Shown: piece by piece, positions 62,899 to 64,000 of the stretch | How positions within the stretch are numbered: the stretch's first letter is position 1 | How the letters are laid out: each line of letters begins with the position of its first letter | Origin: NVTR01 sp965237505 | GTDB lineage: Bacteria > Pseudomonadota > Alphaproteobacteria > Rhodobacterales > Rhodobacteraceae | DNA length: 64,000 bases | Reading direction: 5' to 3' | Assembly: GCA_965237505.1 (NCBI GenBank) | Contig: CBDEFR010000004.1 | Coordinates: forward strand, 124,001 to 188,000 | Made by a program: the position numbers and the translations under genes | The notes under the pieces: model-generated | The model's input: the letters and a program-made list of their open reading frames with translations, nothing else | The model's database searches: none | What the model was told of the DNA's origin: nothing

Positions 62899-63228
62899 CT
62901 ACTTGGGTTTCACCCGAAACTTTCCAGAAATTGCGGCCCCGCTTTCCACAGTTAATTCCTCGCAATTGACGCCACCCCTGAGAACCGCCCCGGAGTGAAT
63001 TGTTAGTAATCGAGCTTGAACTTTTCCCCTTTGAACTCCCATCAACTCAGCGCTGTCGGCCTTCACGTTTCCTTTGATTTTTCCGGATACTTCCAGACTT
63101 AGCTTGGCCGCTGAAACATTCCCGTTCACGGTTCCATTTACTACGACCGAGCCGGATGATTCCATGTTTCCGTCAATGGTTAGGTCCTCCGAAATCATAG
63201 ACTGGGTATTTATGCTGACTTCATTCAT
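62899..63228 (-). CDS. bactofilin
   Basis: 109 aa from ATG 63228 (MNEVSINTQSMISEDLTIDG). Right-handed beta-helix repeats of about six residues: SSGSVVVNGTVNGNVSAAKL, EVSGKIKGNVKADSAEL and GVNCEELTVESGAAISGKFR. Bactofilins polymerise without nucleotide into membrane-associated filaments used in cell shape or localisation. A peptidase M23 partner is often adjacent; none is visible here. Isolated in an accessory setting. Confidence 0.87.
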   Translation of the reverse strand: MNEVSINTQSMISEDLTIDGNMESSGSVVVNGTVNGNVSAAKLSLEVSGKIKGNVKADSAELMGVQRGKVQARLLTIHSGAVLRGGVNCEELTVESGAAISGKFRVKPK

Positions 63229-63337
63229 TGCAGAATTACCACTTTGTTTGTTTCTCTTTTTTAGTGACAACGCGTGAGAGGCTCGAACCACTTGAATTTT
63301 ATCATCGGTTTTGGCGTCGCCATGTCAATGTCACCAA

Positions 63338-63481
63338 TTAACAGAATCGCTCTGCCCGTGGGTGTCCCCACATTTCGCGGCTAAGACTGACCGCCGTGGT
63401 TTCATCCAAATGTGCCGCTGACGTCAGACAGTCCACCAGACCGCCAGCCGTATTGGCAATGCCGCGATTGAGTTGACCCAT
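63338..63481 (-). CDS. hypothetical 47-aa ORF, possibly a gene remnant
   Basis: ATG 63481 to TAA 63338: MGQLNRGIANTAGGLVDCLT, SAAHLDETTAVSLSREMWGH. Composition looks protein-like but no family is recognised, and no clear ribosome-binding site was seen. I see nothing else in 63229-63337 or 63482-63673. Confidence 0.25.
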   Translation of the reverse strand: MGQLNRGIANTAGGLVDCLTSAAHLDETTAVSLSREMWGHPRAERFC

Positions 63482-63673
63482 GAAGCCGTTGTTTTTCCTG
63501 GGCGCCGCCGCAGCCATTCTTTGAATTGGCAGTCATCACGACACCTTCCGACGGTAAATTGGGGGAGAGTTTCATATCTTCATATCGATGTTGTCGGACG
63601 AGAAAATGTCAGCCAATATCGTGGGTTTTTCATAGCACTTTTCGGTCATATTTGCAAGGTAATCATTGTCATT

Positions 63674-64000
63674 TGTCGGTAACACGCGATATGTCCGGTT
63701 TATGTACCAGATGATCTGTCCGGTTTTAGAACGCCTCCAAGCCATGGAGGGAGGCTATGCGTCGGACGGAGCAGGTACAGGGACTGAGATTGATGAAGTT
63801 CGAGGAGGTTTACGGGTGCACCCATCGGGGTGGCTTGAGCCAGGCGGAGGCGGCGGAGGTTCTGGGTGTCTCGGAGCGCACCTTCCGGCGCTGGCGCGAC
63901 CGCTACGAGGCGGAGGGAGCCGACGGTCTCTACGACCGCCGCCTGGGCCGCCTCTCGGCGCGGCGCGCGCCGGTGGACGAGGTGGCGCGGGTGCTGGAGT
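63674..64000 (+). mobile_element. IS1202-type (ISNCY) insertion sequence, copy 3 (runs off window)
   Basis: It begins TGTCGGTAACACGCG at 63674, identical to the left end of copy 2, and continues to the window edge. With copy 2 it brackets 56502-63673 in the same orientation. That 7-kb segment carries DUF1508, MerB-like and bactofilin genes and could be lost or moved by recombination between the copies. Confidence 0.9.
63757..64000 (+). CDS. IS1202-type transposase, N-terminal part (copy 3)
   Basis: 81 codons visible from ATG 63757, in frame through the helix-turn-helix (GVSERTFRRWRDRYEAEGAD) where copy 1 is frameshifted, so this copy may be intact. One visible difference from copy 2 is Thr for Ile in YGC-x-HRGG, which is shared with copy 1. 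Confidence 0.88.
   Translation, partial: MRRTEQVQGLRLMKFEEVYGCTHRGGLSQAEAAEVLGVSERTFRRWRDRYEAEGADGLYDRRLGRLSARRAPVDEVARVLE

Overview
The window reads as the chromosome of a marine-type Rhodobacterales (roseobacter-like) alphaproteobacterium. This rests on core-gene order (rimP-nusA-ylxR-infB; gpsA-tsaD-hemD-Mic60-like-hemY), a taurine operon ending in a cytoplasmic SoeABC sulfite dehydrogenase, and a recurrent intergenic element with the core GCCTCCGGCGGGGATATTT. Two traits dominate. The first is catabolism of nitrogen- and sulfur-bearing osmolytes often supplied by eukaryotes (taurine, carnitine/gamma-butyrobetaine, probably methylated glycines). The second is heavy insertion-sequence traffic with broken genes.

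Layout. 1-1.7 kb: a dimethylglycine/sarcosine-dehydrogenase-like flavoprotein and its XRE-cupin regulator. 1.8-11.1 kb, minus strand: tpa-xsc-ackA-soeA-soeB-soeC, converting taurine to sulfoacetaldehyde, acetyl phosphate plus sulfite, acetate plus ATP, and sulfate; soeC carries a frameshift. 11.3-15.0 kb: dTDP-L-rhamnose genes rfbC-rfbD-rfbB-rfbA, with a nonsense codon in rfbC and a frameshift in rfbB. 15.0-17.8 kb: an RTX calcium-binding exoprotein gene with at least three frame breaks. 19.1-26.4 kb, minus strand: a carnitine/gamma-butyrobetaine operon (beta-keto-acid cleavage enzyme, SDR, carnitine dehydrogenase-thioesterase fusion, acyl-CoA dehydrogenase, ADP-forming CoA ligase, CaiD-like hydratase). 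Its promoter-proximal 1.15 kb is tandemly duplicated; the second copy is badly decayed and an IS1202-type element sits at the duplication junction. An IS4-family element joins a betI fragment to a decapitated grxC at 29.3-30.5 kb.

30.7-50.4 kb is mostly intact core genome: Nit1-type amidase, MarR, ubiG, proline iminopeptidase, CDGSH protein, rimP-infB, ahcY, EVE protein, gpsA, tsaD, hemD, alphaproteobacterial Mic60 homologue, hemY and tRNA-Thr(CGT). It is broken only by an IS256 element in a 46-codon gene and a 125-bp IS4 deletion derivative that beheads a small gene.

From the tRNA-Thr gene to the window end is an accessory region made largely of nested elements: two IS630, one ISAs1, two IS1202-type, IS21 and IS1595 pieces. 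Between them lie small cargo genes: DUF1508, a MerB-like lyase homologue, a small XRE regulator, a bactofilin, a COG3904 fragment and short hypotheticals.

The frame lesions fall in dispensable functions and IS genes, while more than 25 kb of core genes is clean. I read this as real gene decay in a lineage undergoing IS expansion, possibly host-associated, but unpolished sequencing error cannot be excluded from sequence alone.
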